From assembly GCA_011109175.1 (NCBI GenBank), contig RDEW01000028.1, forward strand, positions 62,001 through 126,000: a DNA stretch of 64,000 nucleotides. Reading direction: 5' to 3'. The position numbers and the translations under genes are program-made. The stretch's first letter is position 1. Each line of letters opens with the position of its first letter. Source of the stretch: Dicyema japonicum (taxonomy: Eukaryota; Dicyemida; Rhombozoa; Dicyemidae). Shown piece by piece: positions 35,652 to 46,080 of the stretch. Below the pieces are notes generated by a model. That model was not told the DNA's origin. It saw only the letters and a program-made list of their open reading frames with translations, and ran no database searches.

Positions 35652-35961
35652 ATGGACAATATTTTATCATCTGCCTTGTTGTATCATACTGAATGCATAA
35701 ATAGTACTAATAATCAGTATAATGTTAGTTTATAAACAAAATATAAGCAAATCGACCGAGAACATAAAGAAAGCGTTGTCCTTGGTGGAATCAAGCACAG
35801 ATGAGAGGGACAAACAGATAGAACAGTATTTGAAAGAGTCACTAGTGCTTTTAAATGAAGAATCCGATGGAACATTCAGCACTCCAAAAAAGTTAAATAA
35901 AAACGAGGAGTCTACAGATTGCAGAGTATTAAATGTCTCATTTAAAGAAAGGGAAAAGTGA
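35652..35961 (+). CDS. Unrecognised small coiled-coil-like protein
   Basis: Two exons, 35652-35680 and 35718-35961, join in frame across a 37-bp GT...AG intron to give 90 residues. The protein starts MDNILSSAL. Its middle is a charged, probably helical stretch (STENIKKALSLVES, DKQIEQYLKESLVLLNE), and it ends in a polar tail with FSTPKKL. It lies directly after an AT-rich island (35575-35640), like recognised genes here. I cannot assign a family; no signal peptide or catalytic motif is seen. The intron choice depends on restoring the frame. Confidence 0.45.
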
Positions 35962-37195
35962 CAGAATTAACGGGGGGAAGAGCACTCCGAATAACTTTTG
36001 GTCACTATCTTTTGATTAGTGCTTATTTATTGGTCACTTTATGTCAATTTTGTAAAATTCTATACTTGCTTATTTCAATATTATAGTATCACATGGAATG
36101 ATGGCTAATGTGGTAAGATATCCGAACCTGGCTAAGATGAAGCCAATGGGTACTCTTTTGCAGGGTCTGACGTACATATTGATTGTCGAAGTTGTGCATA
36201 TGCAAACTTGTAGCTAGTTCTCTCAGAAAATCTTCTCAAGCTGCCCCTGGAGACTAATATGTTGAAGGGAGTTATTAAGGAAATTGTGCTTAAACGGATC
36301 CAAACTATTACCAAACTTTAAACAAATGTGAAGACTGTCAAGTGTGTCAATTATGGTAAGCATGAGTGGCTCTCAGCACAGAAAGCTTCGGATGAACGTA
36401 GAATTATTGTTGAATCTTGTTCAGCTCAAATTGGAAAAATTTAGAGTGCCATCTGTCGTAAGCTGTACACATAGGGTGATATTTAATATGATTGTGTAAT
36501 GCAGACTGTAGTTTCAATCGTCTTCAAAACATAGAGTGATTGGGAGAATGAGTAAAGAAGTCGTTACTGTAGCTGTAACATGATTTATTAGTAATGTCCT
36601 TGTTTCCGAATAGTCAATACTATGTAAAAATAGTTAATGATTTTATACTGCTAGTAGTATAAGATGACGTCATACGATCCAACTGTTTTAAAATAATCAA
36701 AAATTGTGTTCCCAAGGATGAGACAATCATACTCCCCAAGGTCTTCTTTAGTGGTTATGATTGTAGATAGGCATATGTGCTCTCACTTGTGGTCAATGAG
36801 GCTGCATATTTAGTATGATGTCACCATCAAAAGTGAGGACTATTGGGACAACCCTTACCTTAACATGCCGGGTTAAACTCTAATTCTTTAGATAAAATCT
36901 CATATTGTCTATATTTCTCCAATTCAACTGTTATAAATTATCCGTATGGACTTTTAATACGTTTCACTGTTTGGGACAAAATATCAATAGCCATATTTGA
37001 ATTCTTATGGATATTCAGCAACCCCAATCACTTTTTTGACAAAATTCAAAATTTCGTTTTTCCTCTAAAAAGGGAGATAGTTGGGATTAAAATTTCATTT
37101 TAATAAGACTTAAATATATTTTTGTTCATTTAAAACATTTTTAAAAAATTCTTTGTTCATTGTTCTTCAAAATTATTATTATTTTTTTATTTTTT
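35962..37195. other. Intergenic, mostly unrecognised
   Basis: No gene found. A CCAGGTTCGGATATC stretch on the minus strand near 36138-36124 could be a decayed SINE B box, but nothing else supports it. Confidence 0.35.
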
Positions 37196-37199
37196 TTAT

Positions 37200-37345
37200 T
37201 AAAAAAAATTTATTAACGAAAGAAATGTTAGTTGAGGAAACCGGCTGCATGGATAGCGAACAAGTTCCATCGGAGTATGGCCATTCCAATCTTTTGTCTC
37301 AGCCATAAGGTTTCTCGTTGATCACTTTTCTTTCTGGTGAAAATA
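37200..37345 (-). mobile_element. LINE-D 3' end, 5'-truncated
   Basis: The minus strand encodes RKKSDQRETLWLRQKIGMA and then ILRWNLFAIHAAGFLN. It matches the C-terminus of LINE-D at 29100-29220 almost residue for residue. It ends in an A/T-rich tail near 37195. Confidence 0.8.
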
Positions 37346-37627
37346 TCCATTGACTGATATAGCATATTACTTCTAGTCAATGCCGAGAAGATCAAGGCTA
37401 TCCATAAAGGGGTATAGAGTGAAAAAACGTTACTGGAATTAAATGTCCTTTATCAACTCCTTTGAAATACTAATTCGTGTAAACGGAACAATAGACCGTA
37501 CAGTTCTCCACCCATCGCGTACTAACATGGGCTCATGGGGAGCACATGAGGTTTCTGAGTAAGAATTATTATGGTTTCTCAATAAGTCACAACTAATATA
37601 TTAATTATCTAAGATTATTAAATGTAA

Positions 37628-37663
37628 TCACCATTTTTTATTAACTTATCTTCATTCTTTCAT
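37628..37663. repeat. 36-bp perfect inverted match to 31235-31270
   Basis: Starts TCACCATTTTTTATTAACTT and is exactly the reverse complement of the SINE S2 tail 6.4 kb to the left. It is the part of an S2 copy that flanks the hAT insertion. Confidence 0.85.
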
Positions 37664-37672
37664 TATTATACT

Positions 37673-37687
37673 CAGTGATTCTCAACC
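37673..37687 (+). repeat. hAT left terminal inverted repeat
   Basis: CAGTGATTCTCAACC, preceded by the 8-bp target copy ATTATACT. Three GTGTACCA-type motifs follow within 65 bp. Confidence 0.8.
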
Positions 37688-37779
37688 TTTTTTTTGTGTA
37701 CCAAAAAAAAGTCAGTGTACCAAACAAAGTTATTTCGTGTACCAAAGTAACAAAGACTTATTTAATTAAATTTAGGGAC

Positions 37780-38215
37780 TTAAAATCTTTTTTAACTATT
37801 CAATGAGAGCCTTGGTTTTCATGCATTTTAATTAGTTTCTGAATATCAGGGTCCAAGCGTGTTAAAAATAATCTGACATCTCCTCGCCAGCAGATATCAA
37901 GCTTGTTACGTTCATCGCTCAATATCCTGATTCCACAATATATGTCGTTGGAAAACATAATAAAATTTTAATTATTTGTTCCCAAATCTTTGGATATTTG
38001 TCTTTAAATTCCTTTTTTGGCAAGAGGTTCATCAATCTTGTTTTTTATATTTTGAAAATATTCAAGCGAAGATCTTGACAATTTCATAAAACTATTGGTC
38101 AAAGAATTTTTGCAGATTATGCAAAAAGGCTTAAATTTGTCTCCACTGGAATGGATAAATCTATATTTCAGTAATAGTCCGAAACAGACAGTCCGAAACC
38201 AATTTATTCAACAGT
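37780..38215 (-). pseudogene. hAT transposase remnant (ZBED5-like)
   Basis: On the minus strand the N-terminal block encodes KYRFIHSSGDKFKPFCIICK and then NSLTNSFMKLSRSSLEYF, like the C2H2/BED-type start of ZBED5/Buster transposases. It is followed directly by the C-terminal hAT dimerisation block: FPTTYIVESGY, ALS-like remains, GDVRLFLTRLDPDIQKLIK and a final GSH. The central catalytic region is deleted and three frame changes are needed, so it is inactive. Confidence 0.7.
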
Positions 38216-38289
38216 AAATAAGGAGTTAGTTTGAGGGATATTTAAACGTGTCCGCATATGCGGACTGGACACTTCCGATGCACCCTGTC

Positions 38290-40860
38290 TCCATTTAGTC
38301 TCCTTCTATTGTCGGATCCCATCAATCCTTTTTTCTACAATATTTTTGACTTCAGTACTGAGAACATCAAAAAGCCTTTTCCCCAAAGCCAACTTTATTG
38401 CCGACCTTCTGGTTTTTTCCATAAGTAACATAATTCTTTCTCTTTGGCAAGAAAAAAACCATGCTTCGCATCCATATGGCAGCTCCGGAGAATGATTCTC
38501 ATGAAGATGAACAAGAAGGTTTCCAGGCTTACAAACAACTTTCTTGTACATAAAAATGTTGAAGCGCCTTCTTCATCTAATGTCCTCCATGAAGATCTCT
38601 ATCCCGAGGTAGGGCAGTGAATTTACTTTAGGAATCTCTAGTGAGTAAGGCTGCATCTGATGCCTCCTTAGGCGACTGACTCTTAAATAGCTGGACTTCT
38701 CAGTGGACAGTCTCATCCCCCTCTTGGTGCACCAGTCCTGTACTTGTTCAATGAATGACTTGATTTTTTGTCCGAGAGAGTTGATTTCCCGGATATATCC
38801 GTGATCAGCGTATATCAATAATCTGGTGTTCATCTCCGGTGGAGTTGGGAAGTCTGACAAAAATATGTTGAACAGAAGTGGGCTCAAGACAGAACCCTGT
38901 GGAACTCCCTTCTTCAATATGATATCTTTTGACATATTTGCTCCAACACGTACTTGGGAAGTCCTTTATCCACATGAAAAGTTTCTTTTGAATATCAGCA
39001 GCTGCTAGCCTTGGACAGATCCAAACATACCAGGTTGACTAGTCTTTTGAATTCCAGACCTCTCAATACCATTGAATGCATCTGGTAGATGCAGTCCGTG
39101 CATGATTTTCCAGGTCTGAAGCCACATTGTTCTGCGAGGAGCAAACCACTTTCTTCTATGTGGTCGTTTAGCCTTCTGAAGATAATTCGTTCGATAATCT
39201 TGGAGATAGAACAGATGAGGCTTATCGGCCTATAGCTGAGTGGGTCCCTCCTCGATTTTCACGGTTTCAGTATCATTCTGACTATAGAAGATTTCCAACA
39301 TTTTGGGACATGACCATGATGAATGCTTGCATTTAATAAATAATTCAGTATGAGAAATAGAGCCTCTGGGGCTTCCTTTAACAATCTCATGCTTAGATGG
39401 TCAAGTCCAACAGCGTTAGCATTGCTTTTCATGATGACAGTCATGATTTCTTCCGTAGTTATTTTCATTTCAGTATCTTTGAGATCGTCCAAACAGAGGT
39501 TAAAACTTCACGTGAAGAATCTAACATCTCCCTCGGAATAAGCTCAATCGGGTTGACCCCTAAATGCGGTCCAGATGCTTCTTAAAAATATCTGGGGCTT
39601 CTTCCATAGAACATAGTCCACCTTCTGGCTTGCTCAAGGAGATTTTTTTTGACATTCCTTTCTGGCCAGTTATTCTTTTGTAGAACTTCCAGAACGAGGG
39701 GTCTTTGGTGTTTACTTTGCTTGCCTCTACCCTCAAACATTGTTCTTGAGACAGTCTTGTTCCTTCTTCAATGGCTTTCTTGATTATCTTCAGTTGTCCG
39801 GTCAATGCAATCCGGTCTATCCAGTCCACACATCTTCTGAGTTTGGTCCTCAGGCGATTCCTTTCATTGATCAAAGATAGAGCGCAAAAAGACTGATGCT
39901 CTTTCCATGATTGGTACTTGAGGATCTCCTCCTTGCGTAAGCATTAAGTATGTCTCCATCAGTCCATGGAGTCTGGAACTAGGTTCAATAACATATCTTG
40001 GGGTATATGGTCACTCCCGATATCCCACATGATCATCGGCTTCTCTACATAAGTGTAGAGCAGTTGTGACACCAGGAACACCTCAAGCATGTCTCCCCGT
40101 AGTGCGAGTAATTATTCGGTTTTTCCGATGTCAAAATTTCAAAGCCAGTCTTATCACTCAATTTTCTTAGTCTGATTCCATCATCGTTAGTACCGAGGCA
40201 CCCATATTTAATGTTCTTGGCATTTACATCACCCACTAGGATAGACATATCGTTTCTTGTAAAGAATTCTTTAATTTATGTGGAACACTTTCTAAGGTCT
40301 ATTGAATACATTCCACCGACGTGTATTCAACGGCCACAGCATCTCACCTCGACGGAAACAAATTCACAGTGTGTATTCATAATAATTTTTGGCTCACGTA
40401 TCTGTAGAACTTCATTGTAGGACAATGTGGTTCCAGTACCAGCTTCTGCACCTTCGAACCATGGTTTTTCTATAGAATTGTATCCCTGTAGCATTGTGGT
40501 GTTGGTCTTTTTCACCTTGGTCTCGCTGACCACCAGGATGTCAATCTTGGTGGACGATGGTAGTAGTGCCAGGTCATGACGCCTCTTCTTTAGGGATCGG
40601 GCGTTCACCAGCACTATCTTGAAGTTTCTTTTCAATTTTCTTGTTGGTGGCCCGGGCTCTCCATGGCCAGGTCCACCATACTGCGTAAATTTACCCCGAG
40701 TATGCCGCTTAGTTCTTTCAGTCTTGATATTATTTCCTTTAGTTCTTTTGTACCACCAGAAACGAAAATTCCTCTATTGTTTGTATTGATTGAAATAATG
40801 TCATGTGGCTCGCCGACGACGTGGTGGCATTTGAAAAAAAAGAACCACACTTTCCCCTAT
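38290..40860 (-). mobile_element. LINE-A' (Jockey/CR1-like), frameshifted
   Basis: A minus-strand APE-type LINE. The 5' open stretch (40850-40632) encodes MWFFFFKCHHVVGEPHDI and a charged helix, possibly the tail of an ORF1-like region. Endonuclease blocks follow: LVNARSLKKRRHDL and VVSETK (40635-40327), and VGDVNAKNIKYG (40248-40045). The linker with SFWKFYKRITGQ is at 39874-39560. RT blocks are at 39492-38573: NANAVGLDHLSM, VPQGSVLSPLLFN, and YADHG in place of YADD. The C-terminus reaches 38306. At least five frame breaks; dead. It meets LINE-A head to head at about 40850. Confidence 0.85.
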
Positions 40861-41856
40861 CTTCACGGGTGGACCAATAAGGAAGGCCTGCGCCGCTGCG
40901 AGGACGTTGAGGCAAACCCTGGACCAGCCAGAATAGTCCAACTGAACATAAATGGAATCAAGAACAAAATACTCGAACTTCGGACATTTGTGAAAGAAAA
41001 TCACATTGATCTGTTGCTAATTCAAGAATCTAAACTTTCTCCAAAGAATTCAACACCAGTATTTCCGGGATTCACAGTAATTCGCCGGGACAGAATTGGC
41101 AAACTTGGTGGGGGTCTTCTCACAGTTATTCGCAACGGCATTCCGTTTGAGGACATAACCAACAGTGCTTACACTATGCTTAAAGGATATGGAAATCTCG
41201 AACTTTTGGTTACCAAAATACGATTCCCAAGACTATCAATAACAATTGTCAACGCATATCTCCCACCACCGAGTTCCTGCTCGTCCAGTGCCTCCAGACT
41301 CACTCCTCTCGCGTCACCAAAGGATGTGATTATCTGTGGTGACTTCAATGCGAAGCACCCACTGTGGCTGACAGGACAAACCTACGACAAAAGAGGGAAG
41401 ATGATAATTGAGGACCTCCACAGCCTATGTATACTCAACGATCCTGCATCTCATACAAGAACACCTACTCGACGTAATGATAAACCTTCTTCTATCGACA
41501 TCTCATTGTCATCACCGTCCTTGGCCCCACTTATTGACTGGTCAGTGAAGTATGACACCAGTAGTGACCACAACCCAATATTTTTGGAGGTCAAAACAAG
41601 GTCACGGATAAAAGGACAATGCCCAACAATAACTAACTACAGCCTTGCGAATTGGAAAGGATTCAAGGAATACGTCGATAATTGTATTGGACTATTAAAT
41701 TTCCCCACTTTTCCCTCCGTCGAACAATTAGTGAAATGGTTCAACTCCATTATAAACGATGCGAAAAAGAAGTACATTCCTATGGGGAGACAACCAACGT
41801 CATCAAAACGTTTTAACACAACGACGAAACATCTGATCGAGAACGAAATAATCTAA
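40798..41856 (+). CDS. LINE-A 2A-like leader and endonuclease
   Basis: An open frame of about 350 codons. It begins MSCGSPTTWWHLKKK (start uncertain; the frame is open further upstream across LINE-A'). It continues GWTNKEGLRRCEDVEANPGP, a 2A-like ribosome-skipping motif at 40903-40926, and then an APE endonuclease: VQLNINGIKNK, LLIQESK, GGGLLTVIR, VNAYLPP, ICGDFNAKHPLW, IDISLSS and SSDHNPIF. All expected catalytic positions are present. The frame is lost at 41856 by a frameshift; the polyprotein continues in other frames to the RT. Skipping at the 2A site would release the endonuclease-RT part with an N-terminal proline. Confidence 0.85.
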   Translation: MSCGSPTTWWHLKKKNHTFPYLHGWTNKEGLRRCEDVEANPGPARIVQLNINGIKNKILELRTFVKENHIDLLLIQESKLSPKNSTPVFPGFTVIRRDRIGKLGGGLLTVIRNGIPFEDITNSAYTMLKGYGNLELLVTKIRFPRLSITIVNAYLPPPSSCSSSASRLTPLASPKDVIICGDFNAKHPLWLTGQTYDKRGKMIIEDLHSLCILNDPASHTRTPTRRNDKPSSIDISLSSPSLAPLIDWSVKYDTSSDHNPIFLEVKTRSRIKGQCPTITNYSLANWKGFKEYVDNCIGLLNFPTFPSVEQLVKWFNSIINDAKKKYIPMGRQPTSSKRFNTTTKHLIENEII

Positions 41857-43640
41857 AGATGGTAAAATCGCCAACAGAAGAGAACATCAGGAAAATACGA
41901 GAATTGAACAGAGAGATCGACAACAACATAAAGACAGAAAATGCAAATAGATGGACGAGACTATCGAAAGCTCTCTACAAAAACCCCCCAATGCAAAGAG
42001 TGTGGAAGTGGATCAAAAACATCAAAAGACCTCCCCAGAGAGAAAAGTCGAAGTCTACATAAAACCAGACACTCTGATAAAATATTACACATCTATATCC
42101 TACAGGAAGTTTTCAAAAGAACACCAAGTATTCCTGAAAAAGATTGAACCGAAACGCTCCGATAACTGGATCCTATTTACTAGTCAGGATGTTCGCAGAG
42201 CCATATCTAAGGCCAACAACTCAGAGGCCAAAGGACCAGACAACATAACCACATGTGAACTGAAGCACCTAGGCCATCGAGCCCTGGAACTATTAGCCTA
42301 TATATTCAACCTATCCATTAACACAAATACAATCCCTGAAATATGGAAGAAGTCTCTAATCAGACCTATCCGAAAACCCAACAAACCAATAGATGAACCA
42401 TCTTCCTATCGCCCAATATCTATTCTAAGTCCGGTCTCAAGGATCCTTGAAAGGCTTGTTTTGGAAAAAATACAAGACTCAATCTCAATACCTCCGACCC
42501 AGCACGGATTCCGGGACAACCATTCGACGACAACACACCTTACAACCCTCACACAATTCATTGCGGAAGGATTTAACTCCCCCAAACCCCATCAGAGGAC
42601 AGTACTTATATCCGTGGACATCACAAAAGCGTTCGACTCAGTCCCTAGGAAACTCTAACAAAGAAAATATATGAAACCAACATCCATCCGAACCTGAAAC
42701 TTTGGCTTGGAAACTTCCTAAATGGAAGACGAGCACAAGTACTCTGCAACAACATCAAATCAAGATCTCGCTATTTCCCAAATGGAGTCCCTCAAGGCTC
42801 ACCACTATCACCCCAACTCTTCAATCTCTACATAAACGACATGCCACAAACCTGTAATGAAAACTGTCTAATCCTCTCATATGCCGACGATATCATTCTT
42901 GCCTCCAAGACAGAAACATTCAATCAGCGACTCAGTTGGCTCAACAAATGCTCGACAACTTGGAACTATGGCTCTCGAAGCGGAGACTTGACACATCAGC
43001 AGCAAAGTCCTTTGTCACACTGTTTACCACCTACAAGAGACAGCTCTGTATCGAACCAAAAGTCTTTATGAAGAACGAAGCTATCTCTATTAACAAAACA
43101 CCGAAGATTCTGGGAGTAACCTTTGATCAGGGACTCACCTTTATCCGGCATGTTGAAAACAGAGTAACTTCTGCTCTGAAAAAATTAAGAATCTTAAAAG
43201 TGCTCTCAAAAATATTTAGAGATCAAACTGGGATCCTTGCCACGATATACAAACAATTCATCCGATCAACGATGACGTATGCAAGTCCTTCATGGGCAAT
43301 GCAAATGTCACGATCTTCCACATTGAAGTTATCTGCAATCGAGGAGACCTGCAATGAGGTTAATTGGACCAGATCACAACATCCAACCTATTGAAAATTT
43401 TTTTAATTGAAATACAACGAAAACTATTAAAGGAGGCTGTTTTACCGAGCTGCCCTCTATTCCAAATACTATCGAATTATCTACAATCATACAGAAATTG
43501 TGAGCCGATGCCATGTCCTATGAGAAGAGCTGTTCAGGATTCTCGACCCCGCCGGACTCGTCCTCACCTTTGTCGGTCTGGGATCACTTAGTTAGATGAG
43601 AACTTTTATTTCTTTCTCTTTGACCCAGTGATCCTGGGGT
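40845..43640 (+). mobile_element. LINE-A, best preserved copy
   Basis: A CR1/Jockey-like non-LTR retrotransposon on the plus strand. After the endonuclease come a linker (41859-42170) and the RT: KGPDNITTCELK, SSYRPISILSPVSRILER, TQHGFRDNHSTTTHL, SVDITKAFDSVPRK, VPQGSPLSPQLFNLY and SYADDIILAS. The tail has KTPKILGVTFDQGLTF and PSWAMQMSR. Its 3' end near 43640 is GGGGTAATAATAATAATAAT. About four frameshifts or stops break the frame. Related fragments occur at 1, 11110, 35338, 45780, 52700, 53720, 53940 and 61620. Confidence 0.88.
40903..40926 (+). other. 2A-like ribosome-skipping motif
   Basis: GAC...CCA encodes D-V-E-A-N-P-G-P, an exact fit to the D(V/I)ExNPGP signature. It is preceded by GLRRCE, in the place where 2A peptides carry a helical stretch. 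It sits directly ahead of the endonuclease. 2A-like motifs are known at this position in other APE-type non-LTR elements. Activity is inferred. Confidence 0.75.
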
Positions 43641-43776
43641 AATAATAATAATAATAATCGTAATGAACTAATTATTGATAATAAAAAATATTTAAATAAT
43701 AATACCATGTACCAATTTTTTTTCCATGCACCATTCGAGTATTTTTCATGTACCAAAAATGGTGCACATGCACCAC

Positions 43777-43791
43777 GGTTGAGAATCACAG
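43777..43791 (-). repeat. hAT right terminal inverted repeat
   Basis: Read on the minus strand as CTGTGATTCTCAACC. It is followed outward by the target copy ATTAAACT (43792-43799). Confidence 0.8.
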
Positions 43792-44279
43792 ATTAAACTT
43801 ATCCTTTATATTACTGTTAATTGTGAGATATCTCAGTGTGTGCTATTTCTGTGAAATTATTGATTGGAGGAAAATGATTGCCTAGGAGGATAGATAATTG
43901 GTCAGAGGTATAGGCTAACCATAATTGTATTTGTCTATAATCATGGAGATACTCAAACGATAGGATTACGTCGTCTAAATTGAATTAACTCAACAAGGAT
44001 GCGTTAAATAAATAAATTAAAAATTGGCTATAGAAGAGGAAATTATTGGAGAACATCAGCAGAGAGAAAGAGGAAATCCAGATCTTAGAAGATCACATAT
44101 ATTAGGTTTGTGGGTTCATACTGGTGACGAAAATTTTCTTGGTCAACATATTCCCCAGAATACTTTTCTAAGGCTTTTTGAATGATTAATGAAATCGACT
44201 GATGTTCTTTATTGCTAACAAACAGACTCAAATTATTATGTGTCACGTTTGAGATTCTCTTTAGCATCTCCCGTCAACT

Positions 44280-45270
44280 TTGTGCCTCTATGATTGTCTC
44301 TGCCTTCCAACCTCAGATATTCTAGAAACCAACTTGGACAATCAAATTAAATCTGCAAAACACTCTGTTATGTTCAAATGTATGAATGAACCAAATGTCG
44401 ACCTATCTACTTCCTCAGAATGGTTATCCAAGGGAAATGACGGCCCACGGAGCGAAGCATTGTCTTCTGCAAAATAGGAATTTGTTTTTCACACACATTA
44501 TGCAACTATTGCAATAGAAACAGGAAAACTGTCGATCATTTGTGGTAAAATGCTAAACATGTGATCCACCTGTCTAGGTGACGCCCAGTGCCAGGCCGGA
44601 ATAAAAAGGATCATTTGCTCTTCCCCACTCCACTGGAGGGGTTTCCACAACTGCATGTAATGGACGTCTTTCCTTTTATGTTGATTCCGGATGGACTCTG
44701 TAGAAGTGGAAACTGGATACACTTAATTAGTTGTTTACTTTAACTTCTTTCTCGGTGTATTCGGGGTTAATAAATAAATAAAATGCTAAACAGTCTCCAA
44801 AGACATAATGAAATGGTAAAGTGTATCCATCTTCATCTTTGTCGAGTTTATGGAATCAAAGAAGCAGTAAATTGAAAGGACAGAAATTGAAAGGACATTC
44901 GGTTCAGTCAATATTGACGACTCAAATTGTCGAAATCAGAGTTGACACGTCAATTATGACAGAAACAAAATTCCAATTCAATAAACCTGATATTTTTGTT
45001 TAAGAAGAAGTAACTTTAATCGAAGTGGGGATTACCTCACAAGACCGACTAAAGCAAGTTGAAATTGAAACTTCACAATATGACTTGCAAATGAACTTTG
45101 GCTGCTCTATGAATGCCAAGTGAAGATTATTCCAGTGGTTTTGACATGGGATGGAGTTGTCTCAAAATGCTTCGAGAATTATATGGATAAATTATCTATT
45201 GAAGAATCAACGAGGACTTTCATTAGAACGCTCGAAAGTATGCTCATTGAACATAAACATGGGATAAAGG
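44280..45270 (+). mobile_element. LINE-R (R4/Dong-like) C-terminal part
   Basis: Plus-strand fragments in order: SEWLSKGNDGPRSEALSSAK (about 44418-44477), CIHLHLCRVYGIKEAVN (about 44822), NKPDIFV (about 44980), EVTLIEVGITSQDRLKQVEI (about 45008) and KIIPVVLTWDGVVSKCFENY (about 45125). This is the typical C-terminal succession of R4/Dong-type non-LTR elements. The copy is interrupted by retroposon P at 44560-44779 and carries frameshifts. Parallel fragments lie at 47745 and 61075. Confidence 0.65.
44560..44779 (+). mobile_element. Retroposon P with target duplication, nested in LINE-R
   Basis: A non-coding unit of about 220 bp. It is flanked by AAAATGCTAAACA (44547-44559 and 44780-44792) and ends in GGGGTTAATAAATAAAT. 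It shares its sequence with 4020-4235 and its 5' part with 3740-3830 and 54795-54875. The 3' tail matches LINE-A tails (TTTCTCGGTG...GGGGTTAATAAATAAATAAA near 61640). It could be a SINE using LINE-A machinery, or simply a short LINE 3' end. Confidence 0.75.
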
Positions 45271-45775
45271 TGAAGAGTACGTCTCTGCCGTAGACCAATT
45301 TGTGGAACATTCGACTGAACGAAGATATAACTTTAAGATGAAGAAAAGGAAATTATCAGCAAACTCTTATTCTGAGAGAGAGATTACCGACGATCTGGAT
45401 TAAATTCTTGATTAGATATACTATATTGCGTATTGCCAAATAAATTATGGTTTGATTTCATGGAGTACATCATAGGGTCACTTCACAATACATTCACTCC
45501 CCTTACATTCATCCAATCATAGTGAACTATACAAATTTTAGCAGTGACAACTATGATTACTTGATCGAAGAACATTTCGAGTTTATCCACAGAAACTGAA
45601 TGGCGGATGTGGATTGGAAGAAATGTGGAACTTGAATAAAATGTTCATAGAGGACGTCGAGGTTTTTTGTTCATCATAAGTTCTATATGATGATGAGTTT
45701 TCCTGTTAGAACATATACATGTCCTTCACTCAAAGTCCAACATTCTGGGGAAATTAGTCCTTTCGAAAATCAAGT
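45271..45775. other. Intergenic, nothing recognised
   Basis: Probably further decayed LINE sequence, but no motif can be named. Confidence 0.3.
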
Positions 45776-45779
45776 CGTT

Positions 45780-46080
45780 CCAACATGGTTTTGGAAAAGT
45801 TAACATCTACTCATCCCTGACTCAATTCATCCCTTTGGATTCTCGTATAAGCCTTTAGTCTATTGATATTAGCGAAGCATTCAACTCAGTCCCAAGAAAT
45901 AATCATATATGGATAATTGGTCACATGTGAATCTCCTGACATATAAAACTTAACTTTCAAATTGTATTCAACTGTTATTCCAGTCAGCTTACTCCCGATG
46001 AAAACCATATAAGTGCCACTCCCGATAGGGACATTCTGTCCACGAGTTCAAGGGGGACTAAAACGCAACAACGTTCTAAT
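45780..46080 (+). mobile_element. LINE-A-like RT fragment
   Basis: Encodes QHGFGKVNIYSSLTQFIPLD and, after a frame change, SIDISEAFNSVPRN, the RT blocks with the first catalytic aspartate. The copy is heavily decayed and the YADD box is not found. Confidence 0.55.

Larger units (their letters stand above)
37673..43791. mobile_element. hAT transposon carrying nested LINEs
   Basis: The left end is CAGTGATTCTCAACC (37673-37687). The right end, read inward on the other strand, is CTGTGATTCTCAACC (43791-43777), a 14 of 15 match. The flanks ATTATACT (37665-37672) and ATTAAACT (43792-43799) form an 8-bp duplication with one mismatch, as expected for hAT. Subterminal GTGTACCA/ATGTACCA repeats occur at both ends. 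About 0.7 kb of hAT sequence remains. The rest is LINE-A' (38290-40860, minus) and LINE-A (40845-43640, plus). Confidence 0.8.

Noticed and set aside
40663..40797. Longer N-terminus for the 2A-containing LINE-A protein starting at 40663
   Set aside because: This part lies antisense to the LINE-A' coding region and is probably open by chance; a start near 40798 or later is more likely.
43620..43665. ATT/ATA microsatellite as an independent tandem repeat
   Set aside because: It is the 3' tail of LINE-A; similar TAA/TAAA tails end the other copies.
44085..44267. 60-codon minus-strand frame ending NFRHQYEPTNLIYVIF
   Set aside because: Lies in front of a decayed LINE-R copy and shows no recognisable domain or gene context.
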